A stretch of DNA of 8,568 nt from an uncultured Chloroflexota bacterium (GTDB lineage Bacteria > Chloroflexota > Anaerolineae > Promineifilales > Promineifilaceae), in NCBI GenBank assembly GCA_937958365.1, contig CALFEW010000448.1, positions 1-8,568 of the forward strand, given 5' to 3'. The first letter of the stretch is position 1, and each line of letters opens with the position of its first letter. Below the pieces are notes generated by a model, which was not told the origin of the DNA, made no database searches, and worked only from the letters and a program-made list of their open reading frames with translations. The translations under genes and the position numbers were made by a program. Shown here one piece after another: positions 1 through 6,404 of the stretch.

Positions 1-1
1 A

Positions 2-385
2 ACGGTAGACCCATTTTTGTACGCGATTACGGCCGTTGTCAACAACGGTTCCGGTCAGGCGGCCCACACCCTGGCCGAAGTAGAAGCGGCTCTGGATGCG
101 GAAATCGGCCGCCTGGCCGACCAACCCATCACCCAGGCGGAACTGGAAAAAGCGCTCAAGCGGGCCAGGGCGGAATTTGTCATGGCCGGTGAGAGCATCA
201 CCGGCCAGGCACAGCTATTGGGCATGGCCGAAGCGGTCACCGGCGATTATCGCTGGTTCGAGACGGTACTGGAACAGCTCAACGCCGTCACCCTGGCAGA
301 CATTGAGCGCGTGCGGGCCACTTATCTTCGTAAGCAGGCGCGCACCGTTGGCTGGTATGAGCCAGATGCGGTGAACGGCGCGTAG
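2..385 (+). CDS. M16-family (insulinase-like) zinc peptidase, C-terminal fragment
   Basis: Only the last 127 codons are present; the frame is open to the left edge of the window, so the true start lies upstream and the TTG at 17 is not a real start. The visible part is the end of an inactive-type M16_C domain. It has the usual helical stretch 'ITQAELEKALKRARAEFV', a 'GQAQLLGMAEA' segment, a 'VTLADIERVRATYL' helix and the closing 'RTVGWYEP', which is the common end of bacterial M16 peptidases (compare 'vtpedvqrvarkyl...rtvgwy.P'). The zinc-binding HxxEH motif belongs to the N-terminal half and cannot be seen, so catalytic competence is unknown. M16 peptidases in bacteria often occur as adjacent pairs or fused halves, one active and one inactive. 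The stop is 15 nt before the ClC gene, which suggests co-transcription without implying shared function. Confidence 0.88.
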   Translation, partial: TVDPFLYAITAVVNNGSGQAAHTLAEVEAALDAEIGRLADQPITQAELEKALKRARAEFVMAGESITGQAQLLGMAEAVTGDYRWFETVLEQLNAVTLADIERVRATYLRKQARTVGWYEPDAVNGA

Positions 386-400
386 CCGCCACCCTTCTTC

Positions 401-2188
401 ATGAAACTCCTTTGGCAATTCTTCCGCGGTATTTTTGACGACTTTTGGGGCACATTACGCGCCGTAGCTTCCTACGTCAACGAGGAAGAGCGGCGGCTTA
501 TCGTCCAGTCTGTGATCATTGGCGTGGTCGTGTGGGCGGCGATCTTCTCGCTTAAGGAGAGCGTCCATTGGCTGTTTCATACCACCCTCCATTGGCTGGA
601 AAATGCGCCTTCGCTGCTGTTTGTGTTTGCGCCGCTGCTGTTGGGCGCGGCCGTTGTGGCCGCCATCTCCCGCGCCCACGCGGAAATCATCTACTACCGG
701 GACAACCAGGGGCAAATCCACCAGCTTAACGACGTGGAGGGTGATGGTCTGGAACGGGCTATTTCGCTCTATTACACGTCTGAACCCACCCTGGAAAACG
801 CCCTGACCGGCCAGGAAGGCGTGGCCGTGCGCTGGCAAATGCCCACATTCAGCCTGGCGCTGCGCAAATTTGTCGCTACCCTGGCGACGTTGGGCAGCGG
901 CGGTAGTGGTGGGCTGGAAGCCAGCGTGGCGCTGATTGGTGAGAGTTTGTCGGCCAGCCTGTTTAAGCCGCGCAAACTGGGCGAAGAGGCGGCCGCTCAT
1001 GTGACTGTTTTGCGGCGTATATGGTATTGGTGGCAGCCGGGCAACCCGGACCATTTGCAGACGGCGCAGTTGAGCGGCATCGCTGCGGCCGTGTCTGTGT
1101 TGTTGGGCGCGCCCTTTGCTGCCGCCTTTTTTGCCACGGAGGTGATGTACCGGCGACGTCCCATCGTAGAAAAGCTGATGTTTTCGCTGATTTCGGCCCT
1201 GGTTGCTTTTTTTCTGACAGACCTGTTTTCGGCCGGGCATACGGCGATTTTTGAAGTGGAGACTCACTACGTGCCGCCATCTGACCTGCCATATTATGGC
1301 GTGTTGGCCTTGATGTCGGTGTTGATTTCGCTGTTGAGCATCTTTTTTCGGCTGCTGCGCGGCCGTTTTGACCATGCGTTTCACCATCGGCTGCCGGGAA
1401 CTTACGTGCGTCATCTGGCGGGGGCGGGGTTAACGGCCGTTACCGCCATCATCGTCGCCTGGACCCTGCAAAGCGCAGGTCTGACGGATCAAGGGCTGGA
1501 ACTGGTCTTGGGCACAGGCGAGTCGGCCATTAACGCGGCTCTGGCCGGTGAGCTAACCATCGCCGTGGCTCTGGTGGCGCTGGGGGCCAAAATGATCGCC
1601 ACCCTGATGACCATCACCTCCGGCGGATCGGCCGGGCTGTTGGTTCCTTCGCTCTTTTTCGGCACGATGGTGGCTACGGCGTTTGCCGGGTGGTTTGATT
1701 ATGAGCCGATGATGCTCATTGTGCCGGCCATGACGGCCAGCCTGGTCTCGCTGGTGAATGTGCCGCTGGCGGCGATTTTGTTCACGGTGGAGGTGTTTGG
1801 CTCCATCTACATGGTTCCGGCGCTGTTGGCGCTGGTGATCACTGAACTGCTGGCCCACGACAACAGCATCTACCGCACGCAGCGCGAGACGTATGACAGC
1901 CGCCAGATTTTGCCGGGCGTCAGCATTCGTCGGGTGCGTATCCCATCCGCGTGGGCCAACCAGACGTTGATAGACCTGGATTTTCGCAAGCAGTTTGATT
2001 TGAATGTGATTGGTCTGGTGGAACGAGGCGAACGTGACGGCCGTCCACGCATTCGTCTGGGGACAGCTTCTACCACAAAGCTGGAAACAGGCGACGTGTT
2101 GGTTGTGCTGGGGCGGGATGAGCAGTTGGCGGTGTTGGATACGGCCGTAGCCGAATTCTATTTGCAGGAATTGCCCAAAACAGATTGA
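401..2188 (+). CDS. ClC-family chloride channel/transporter with C-terminal RCK_C (TrkA_C) domain
   Basis: A 595-residue polytopic inner-membrane protein predicted to move chloride or a similar anion. Residues about 35-485 form the ClC transmembrane core with many hydrophobic helices; about 507-590 form a soluble RCK_C/TrkA_C domain, seen in 'TLIDLDFRKQFDLNVIGL' and the later 'LETGDVLVVLG'. Such domains bind ligands or mediate dimer regulation in ion transporters. ClC landmarks: 'GSGGSGGLEAS' (165-175) matches the GREGP helix-N-cap segment and keeps the gating glutamate (E173); 'SGGSAGLLVPSLF' (407-419) matches the GxFxP segment; 'GAPFAAAFFATEVM' (236-249) matches the loop before the internal proton glutamate. 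Oddities: the GSGIP segment reads GDGLE (114-118), so the central serine position is Asp115, and the proton-glutamate position (E203 in E. coli ClC) is Val248, as in ClC channels. No clear Shine-Dalgarno lies before ATG 401, which sits 15 nt after the peptidase stop. The family is confident; the ion and channel-versus-exchanger mechanism are not. Confidence 0.93.
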   Translation: MKLLWQFFRGIFDDFWGTLRAVASYVNEEERRLIVQSVIIGVVVWAAIFSLKESVHWLFHTTLHWLENAPSLLFVFAPLLLGAAVVAAISRAHAEIIYYRDNQGQIHQLNDVEGDGLERAISLYYTSEPTLENALTGQEGVAVRWQMPTFSLALRKFVATLATLGSGGSGGLEASVALIGESLSASLFKPRKLGEEAAAHVTVLRRIWYWWQPGNPDHLQTAQLSGIAAAVSVLLGAPFAAAFFATEVMYRRRPIVEKLMFSLISALVAFFLTDLFSAGHTAIFEVETHYVPPSDLPYYGVLALMSVLISLLSIFFRLLRGRFDHAFHHRLPGTYVRHLAGAGLTAVTAIIVAWTLQSAGLTDQGLELVLGTGESAINAALAGELTIAVALVALGAKMIATLMTITSGGSAGLLVPSLFFGTMVATAFAGWFDYEPMMLIVPAMTASLVSLVNVPLAAILFTVEVFGSIYMVPALLALVITELLAHDNSIYRTQRETYDSRQILPGVSIRRVRIPSAWANQTLIDLDFRKQFDLNVIGLVERGERDGRPRIRLGTASTTKLETGDVLVVLGRDEQLAVLDTAVAEFYLQELPKTD

Positions 2189-2268
2189 CAACCCCGCCCG
2201 ATTTGCTGCGTCTTACCAGAAATTTCACATACTTACCATAATCATCCCCTGAACTGCCATTCTTAGTA

Positions 2269-2274
2269 TATAAT
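2269..2274 (+). promoter_or_regulatory. Possible -10 box (TATAAT)
   Basis: A perfect TATAAT lies in the AT-rich gap. No good -35 hexamer is present at 16-18 nt spacing (the sequence there is C-rich), and no extended -10 TG precedes it. If used, the protease mRNA would have a leader of roughly 350 nt that includes the stem-loop at 2467-2518. An AT-rich stretch can produce this match by chance. Confidence 0.25.
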
Positions 2275-2466
2275 AAACTTCGTTCAGCCCAATTAAGCGC
2301 AACCATACATAATCCTTCCCAACTCAAAGCTCCTTGAAACATCACTAAAAAATCTCTGCTCCTACATTTGCCACGTCCAAAAAACTCTATACCCAGGTTG
2401 CGAATTCACAGCATCACAGTTCGCTGTACAAATTAACTCTTTAGGGATTTGTGGGGTCTTGCCATT

Positions 2467-2518
2467 CCAGGCGATATGCACCGCGTGTCACTCGTGACGT
2501 TTGGTGTTTGTTGCCTGG
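2467..2518 (+). other. Nested stem-loop in the leader of the secreted protease gene
   Basis: Three successive inverted pairs share one axis: CCAGGC (2467-2472) with GCCTGG (2513-2518), CACC (2479-2482) with GGTG (2503-2506), and GTCA (2487-2490) with TGAC (2495-2498) around a CTCG loop. Two G-T pairs could extend the inner stem. It ends 116 nt before the chosen start codon and is not followed by a T-run, so it is not an intrinsic terminator. It could be a structured RNA leader or a protein-binding site; no known family is recognised. Confidence 0.4.
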
Positions 2519-2621
2519 CGATGCGCCGACTTCGTGAAAGCCTGAAGAGCATTCCATTTGGAGGGTGTATGAGTTGATGCGCAGCAAGATCATTATTTCC
2601 CACACAAGTTCAAAATAGAAT

Positions 2622-2626
2622 GGAGG
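2622..2626 (+). promoter_or_regulatory. Shine-Dalgarno GGAGG that fixes the protease start at 2635
   Basis: GGAGG is followed by 8 nt and then ATG at 2635, an ideal spacing. The upstream in-frame ATG at 2620 overlaps this ribosome-binding site and has none of its own, so 2635 is preferred, shortening the protein by five residues. Confidence 0.8.
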
Positions 2627-2634
2627 AACTATCT

Positions 2635-5600
2635 ATGTCTCACCAACGTGTATTGAATCGGAGATGGAATTCGATTCTGTTCATTTTGTTGTTGGTTTTG
2701 GCTCTACTTGCTGTCAGTTATTTATCAATCGCCAATGCCGCCTCGGTGAAAGCCCCACAGGCAGCCGATGTCAGTGACTCTCCCAGTCGTGTAAGAACTT
2801 CGCATCGCTTGATTGTGCAGTTGGAATCGCCAGCACTGGCGGAGTTGAGCGACTTTAGCCGAATGGCAAACGGCCGTCTAAATGCCACCTCCAGCACCGC
2901 CCAGGCCTATATTGCCCAACTTCAAGCAGAACAAGCCGCGTTCGTCAGCCAGATGAACCAGGTTTTGCCCGAAGCCACCGTAGCAAACTACCTCAACGAA
3001 TCGGGGCAGTCGGTTGCGGCTACTTATCAGGTTGTCTTAAACGCGGTGGCCGTAGACCCAGGGTCAACAAACACGGCCGAAGCCCGTCGCGCCCTGGCGG
3101 CCATGCCCGGCGTGAAAACCGTTTTTCTGGACTATGCCCACGAACCCAACCTCTATGCCAGCCTTCCACTAATCAATGCCCCGGTCATCTGGACAGAAGC
3201 GGGTGGTCAGGCGAACGCTGGCGCCGGCATTAAGGTTGCCTCGATGGATGGTGGGCTGCACCACGCCGCGCCGATGTTTGATGGCACCGGTTGGTCTTAT
3301 CCAACCGGTTGGCCGGCCGGTGGTCTGGGCGACGCGGCCAACAACAACGGCAAAATCATCGCCTCGCGTGCTTATTTCCGCGCCTGGGATCCCCCTTCGC
3401 TCGGTGATGAGAATACCTGGCCGGGTACGCAGGGAACCAGCCACGGCACGCACACAGGATCAACGGCCGTAGGCAATGCCGTTGTCGCCAATTATCTGGG
3501 CTTGAATGAAAACATCAGCGGCGTCGCCCCCGGCGCGTGGGCCATGAGCTACCGGGTGTTCTACAACAGCGTCACCAACGATGGCTCCTTCTACGACGTT
3601 GAAGGCATTGCCGCCCTGGAAGATATCGTCATAGATGGCGCTGACGTCGTTAACAACTCCTGGGGCGGTGGCCCCGGCAGCGCCGGTGGTGAATTTGATC
3701 CCATTGATGCGGCCCTCCTGAATACCTACCATGCCGGCGTTTTTGTCAGCATGTCGGCCGGTAATGCCGGCCCTGGTTCAGGCACGGGCGATCATCCTTC
3801 GGACGAATACATCAACGTGGCGGCCAGCACCACCGATGGCACGCTGGCCTCCGGCCGTCTGAACGTCATCTTGCCCGAACCGATTTCCCCAACTTTGCAA
3901 GGCATTTCCTACTCCGGAGCCGGTTTCGGCGCACCGTTACCTGTGGGAACTGTTCTCAGTTATACCTACGTCACGGCGTTGAGCGTGAATCCAACCAACT
4001 TTGAAGGCTGTAACCCCTGGCCGGCCGGAACCTTCACCGGCAAAGCGGCCGTCATCAGTCGCGGTGTGTGTGAATTCGGCGTCAAAGTTCTGAACGCGGA
4101 ACAGGCTGGCGCTGAGTTTGTGGTTGTCCACAACACCGCTGCCGGCGGTGAGGCGCTCATTAACATGGGGCCGGGTGTGGTTGGCAATCAGGTCACTATC
4201 TCTTCCGTCTTTGTGGGCTACAGCGCCGGGCAGGGCATGGTGAACTGGTATGCGGCGCATGGCGCTCCATCCACGTTGGAAATTGATACGCAAGCCTTCC
4301 AGTCCGGCAATATCCCGGATCGGATCATCAGTTTTAGCAGTCGCGGCCCCAGTGCGGCCATGACCCTGAAACCGGACATTGCCGCTCCCGGCGTCAACAT
4401 CCTGGCCCAGGCCTACGATCCTGTGGCCACAGGTGAAGCCCGCCATCTTGGCTTTGGCCAGGCTTCCGGCACTTCCATGGCCAGCCCGCACGTTGCCGGT
4501 TCGGCCGCTATTCTGCGCCAGCTTCATCCCACCTGGACCAATGCTGAGATCAAGTCCGCCCTGATGTCCACATCGAAGTTCATGGACATTTACAACTTCG
4601 ATGGTACGCCAGCTCAACCGTTGGACATGGGCGCCGGTCGGTTGGATCTGACCAACGCCGCCGATCCGGGTGTGATTCTGGATCCGCCCAGCGTAAGCTT
4701 TGGTCTGGTGGATGCAGCGGGTTCTGCTACGATTGATGTCACTGTTACCAGCGTAGCCACGGCCACAGAAACCTACGACTTAAGCACGCTGTATACCGGC
4801 AATGGCTTTGCCATCACCCAAACCACAACCCTGACCGGTTTTACGGTGATGCCGATCTCGATTACGCTGGCTCCCGGTGAATCTGCAACCGTCTCGGTGA
4901 TGTTTGATGCTGCCTCTAGCCAGGGCACAGGTGATAACCAGGGGTACATCCTGTTGGAAGGTGACAATGGTCACCATGCCCACATGCCCACCTGGGCGCG
5001 TGTGCTGGCAGCCCCCAGTGGCGCTGACGTTTTGATTATTCAAAATGACGCCAGCTTCACTCTGGGCGCTCCCGACTACCTTGACTATTACACCATGACT
5101 CTGGAAAGCCTGGCTGTGAGCTATGACATCTACAATGCGGACGAGCAATTTGCCAATCCTGTCACCCTGCCCAGCCTGGCCGAGTTGGCCCACTACAAGG
5201 CGATCATCTACTTCACAGGGGACAACTATCAACCGAATGGTACGTTCACAGTAGCCACACCGCTGACGGTGTTGGACATGGATATTCTGAACGAATATGC
5301 CAATTCGGGTGGTATTGTCTTGGCGATGGGGCAAGACCTGGCAAGCGTATGGAATTCTCTCACGTCGAATACGGCTTCCTTCATGTATGCTTCTACCCTG
5401 GGTGGGGAATACGTGCAAGACAGCGTGTCGGACTCTGACTATCCGTCCCTGCCGGTCATTCCGGCGGCGTCGGCTCCGGAAGCGTTTGCCGATGTTCGGC
5501 TGGATTTGTCGGATGACGTTGCCGGAGATGGCGCAGCGAATCAAATCTTCGTAGATGAAATTGCCGCAGAGCCGAATGTGCAACCGGATGGTCAGGATGG

Positions 5601-6141
5601 AAAGGCGTATCCTTATGCCGCCCTTTTGTATTATCCGGGACCATTTAACCTGGAAGATGGCACTGTGGCGATGGCTCATCGTGAACAGCCTAATTTAGAG
5701 AATCCGGGCATTAGCTATCACGGCCGTTCCATCTACACCACGTTTGGTCTGGAAGGCGTCAACAATCTGCCGGGCTTTACCACGCGCGCCGAACTCCTGA
5801 GCGCCTTCATGGATTGGGCGCTGGACGAACCGGCAGCCACCATCATAGACACAACGGGCACGTACACCGACACCACCCTGCTTACCACGTTTGCCGTTGA
5901 CTTCTCGTCGAACATCAGTGGCACAACGGCCGTTTCCTACCGTTGGGACTTTGGCGATGGCAGTCCGTACACCAACGCCTACACCAGCGACGTTGCCAGC
6001 CACGCTTACGCGGTTTGCGGGAATTACACAGTGCGTGTTGAAGTTGTGGATTCCTTAGGCAATGCCGTTGTCGTCAGCAAAGATGTCATCGTAAGCAACT
6101 GCGCCAGCCACATCACTTACTTCCCCTTCATCGGCAAATAA
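2635..6141 (+). CDS. Secreted subtilisin-like serine protease (S8) with PA, amidotransferase-like and PKD domains
   Basis: A 1168-residue exported endopeptidase, numbered from ATG 2635. Residues 1-35 are a Sec signal peptide: basic N-terminus, a leucine-rich core and 'SIANA|AS' as a likely signal peptidase I site. About 57-180 resemble the I9 propeptide, an intramolecular chaperone/inhibitor. The S8 catalytic domain (about 180-675) shows Asp205 in 'VASMDGG', His270 in 'SHGTHTG', oxyanion Asn377 in 'SAGNAGPG' and Ser614 in 'SGTSMASPHVAG', so all catalytic residues are present. A PA domain (about 410-550) is inserted before the Ser, with Cys459 and Cys479 placed to form a disulfide. Then come a beta-sandwich (about 680-775), an alpha/beta segment starting at 'ADVLIIQND' (about 795-1062) that resembles a Rossmann/class I amidotransferase-like fold but without a recognisable catalytic Cys, and a PKD domain (about 1067-1158, 'WDFGDG' from Trp1104, Cys1128 and Cys1156). 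The tail ends 'HITYFPFIGK'. It is a monocistronic unit with its own terminator. The probable role is degradation of extracellular protein; the substrate is unknown. Confidence 0.95.
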   Translation: MSHQRVLNRRWNSILFILLLVLALLAVSYLSIANAASVKAPQAADVSDSPSRVRTSHRLIVQLESPALAELSDFSRMANGRLNATSSTAQAYIAQLQAEQAAFVSQMNQVLPEATVANYLNESGQSVAATYQVVLNAVAVDPGSTNTAEARRALAAMPGVKTVFLDYAHEPNLYASLPLINAPVIWTEAGGQANAGAGIKVASMDGGLHHAAPMFDGTGWSYPTGWPAGGLGDAANNNGKIIASRAYFRAWDPPSLGDENTWPGTQGTSHGTHTGSTAVGNAVVANYLGLNENISGVAPGAWAMSYRVFYNSVTNDGSFYDVEGIAALEDIVIDGADVVNNSWGGGPGSAGGEFDPIDAALLNTYHAGVFVSMSAGNAGPGSGTGDHPSDEYINVAASTTDGTLASGRLNVILPEPISPTLQGISYSGAGFGAPLPVGTVLSYTYVTALSVNPTNFEGCNPWPAGTFTGKAAVISRGVCEFGVKVLNAEQAGAEFVVVHNTAAGGEALINMGPGVVGNQVTISSVFVGYSAGQGMVNWYAAHGAPSTLEIDTQAFQSGNIPDRIISFSSRGPSAAMTLKPDIAAPGVNILAQAYDPVATGEARHLGFGQASGTSMASPHVAGSAAILRQLHPTWTNAEIKSALMSTSKFMDIYNFDGTPAQPLDMGAGRLDLTNAADPGVILDPPSVSFGLVDAAGSATIDVTVTSVATATETYDLSTLYTGNGFAITQTTTLTGFTVMPISITLAPGESATVSVMFDAASSQGTGDNQGYILLEGDNGHHAHMPTWARVLAAPSGADVLIIQNDASFTLGAPDYLDYYTMTLESLAVSYDIYNADEQFANPVTLPSLAELAHYKAIIYFTGDNYQPNGTFTVATPLTVLDMDILNEYANSGGIVLAMGQDLASVWNSLTSNTASFMYASTLGGEYVQDSVSDSDYPSLPVIPAASAPEAFADVRLDLSDDVAGDGAANQIFVDEIAAEPNVQPDGQDGKAYPYAALLYYPGPFNLEDGTVAMAHREQPNLENPGISYHGRSIYTTFGLEGVNNLPGFTTRAELLSAFMDWALDEPAATIIDTTGTYTDTTLLTTFAVDFSSNISGTTAVSYRWDFGDGSPYTNAYTSDVASHAYAVCGNYTVRVEVVDSLGNAVVVSKDVIVSNCASHITYFPFIGK
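3286..3309 (+). repeat. 9-bp inverted repeat inside the protease gene
   Basis: ACCGGTTGG (3286-3294) and CCAACCGGT (3301-3309) are perfect inverted copies around TCTTAT. They encode the short peptide repeat 'TGW-SYP-TGW'. The second arm also begins a 12-bp palindrome CCAACCGGTTGG (3301-3312). It is probably a by-product of a repeated Thr-Gly-Trp tripeptide, though the mRNA could fold here. Confidence 0.55.
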
Positions 6142-6198
6142 GGACAAACCTGCGCGGCGCTGTGGCTAAGTTCCTTCTTTGAGGAAAGCAGCGAAATG

Positions 6199-6236
6199 GG
6201 CGGTGATTTGCACTGTGCAAATCACCGCCTTTTTTA
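6199..6236 (+). terminator. Strong intrinsic (rho-independent) terminator after the protease gene
   Basis: A perfect 14-bp inverted repeat, GGCGGTGATTTGCA (6199-6212) and TGCAAATCACCGCC (6216-6229), surrounds a three-base loop and runs straight into six Ts (6230-6235). It lies 57 bases after the protease stop and would end that transcript. The arms are long and GC-rich at the base, a textbook arrangement. It separates the protease unit from the signalling gene downstream. Confidence 0.93.
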
Positions 6237-6314
6237 TTGATTGGGCATAGCCGACCCTCGGCGTAGATGTCTACCGTGTCATTAAACGCCTGCGGCTACA
6301 AAACAAATTACTGA

Positions 6315-6342
6315 AAACCGGCATGATCCTTATGTCCGGTTT
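6315..6342 (+). repeat. Inverted repeat AAACCGG...CCGGTTT before the phosphatase gene
   Basis: AAACCGG (6315-6321) and CCGGTTT (6336-6342) are perfect inverted copies; CAT (6322-6324) and ATG (6332-6334) could extend the stem with one bulged base. No T-run follows. The right arm overlaps the candidate -35 box at 6340-6345, so it may be an operator or a leader structure, but a chance dyad is possible. Confidence 0.4.
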
Positions 6343-6368
6343 AACTTATTCACCCGGTGCGGTAAAAT
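6340..6368 (+). promoter_or_regulatory. Candidate sigma-70-type promoter for the RsbU-like gene
   Basis: TTTAAC (6340-6345), a 17-bp spacer and TAAAAT (6363-6368) fit a housekeeping promoter with a good -10 and a weak -35. Transcription would begin near 6375, about 30 nt before the start codon. It lies downstream of the terminator at 6199-6236, so a promoter is needed in this interval. Confidence 0.4.
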
Positions 6369-6404
6369 GGGGGAGACCCTTCGAGATGAGACAACCTCAG
6401 GTCA

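Larger units (their letters stand above)
2189..2619. other. Intergenic region, AT-richer, no gene recognised
   Basis: About 430 bases between the ClC stop and the protease start. The first half (about 2200-2450) is visibly poorer in GC than the genes on either side. I see no convincing protein in either strand and no intrinsic terminator for the ClC gene. It contains a perfect TATAAT box (2269-2274), a small hairpin ACAG-TTCG-CTGT (2416-2427) and a nested stem-loop (2467-2518), listed separately where worthwhile. It presumably holds the promoter and 5' leader of the secreted protease. No known riboswitch class could be matched by eye. Confidence 0.6.

Noticed and set aside
455..1414. Long reverse-strand open frame (319 codons) opposite the ClC gene
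   Set aside because: The + strand reading has clear ClC motifs; the reverse product is rich in His, Gln and Arg with no recognisable domain, typical of an antisense shadow in GC-rich coding DNA.
2070..2345. Possible reverse-strand small gene reaching into the intergenic gap
   Set aside because: It overlaps the ClC 3' end, has no convincing ribosome-binding site and its C-terminal half is a Pro/Arg-rich shadow of the RCK_C coding region.
2400..2620. Known riboswitch (cyclic di-GMP, SAM, cobalamin) in the protease leader
   Set aside because: There are stems, but the conserved cores of these classes as I know them are not present.
2620..2634. Upstream ATG as start of the protease
   Set aside because: This ATG overlaps the GGAGG ribosome-binding site that serves ATG 2635, and has no site of its own.
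4780..5679. Long reverse-strand open frame (299 codons) opposite the protease gene
   Set aside because: It lies entirely inside the confidently assigned protease and its product has low-complexity Arg/Ile/His-rich composition without motifs.
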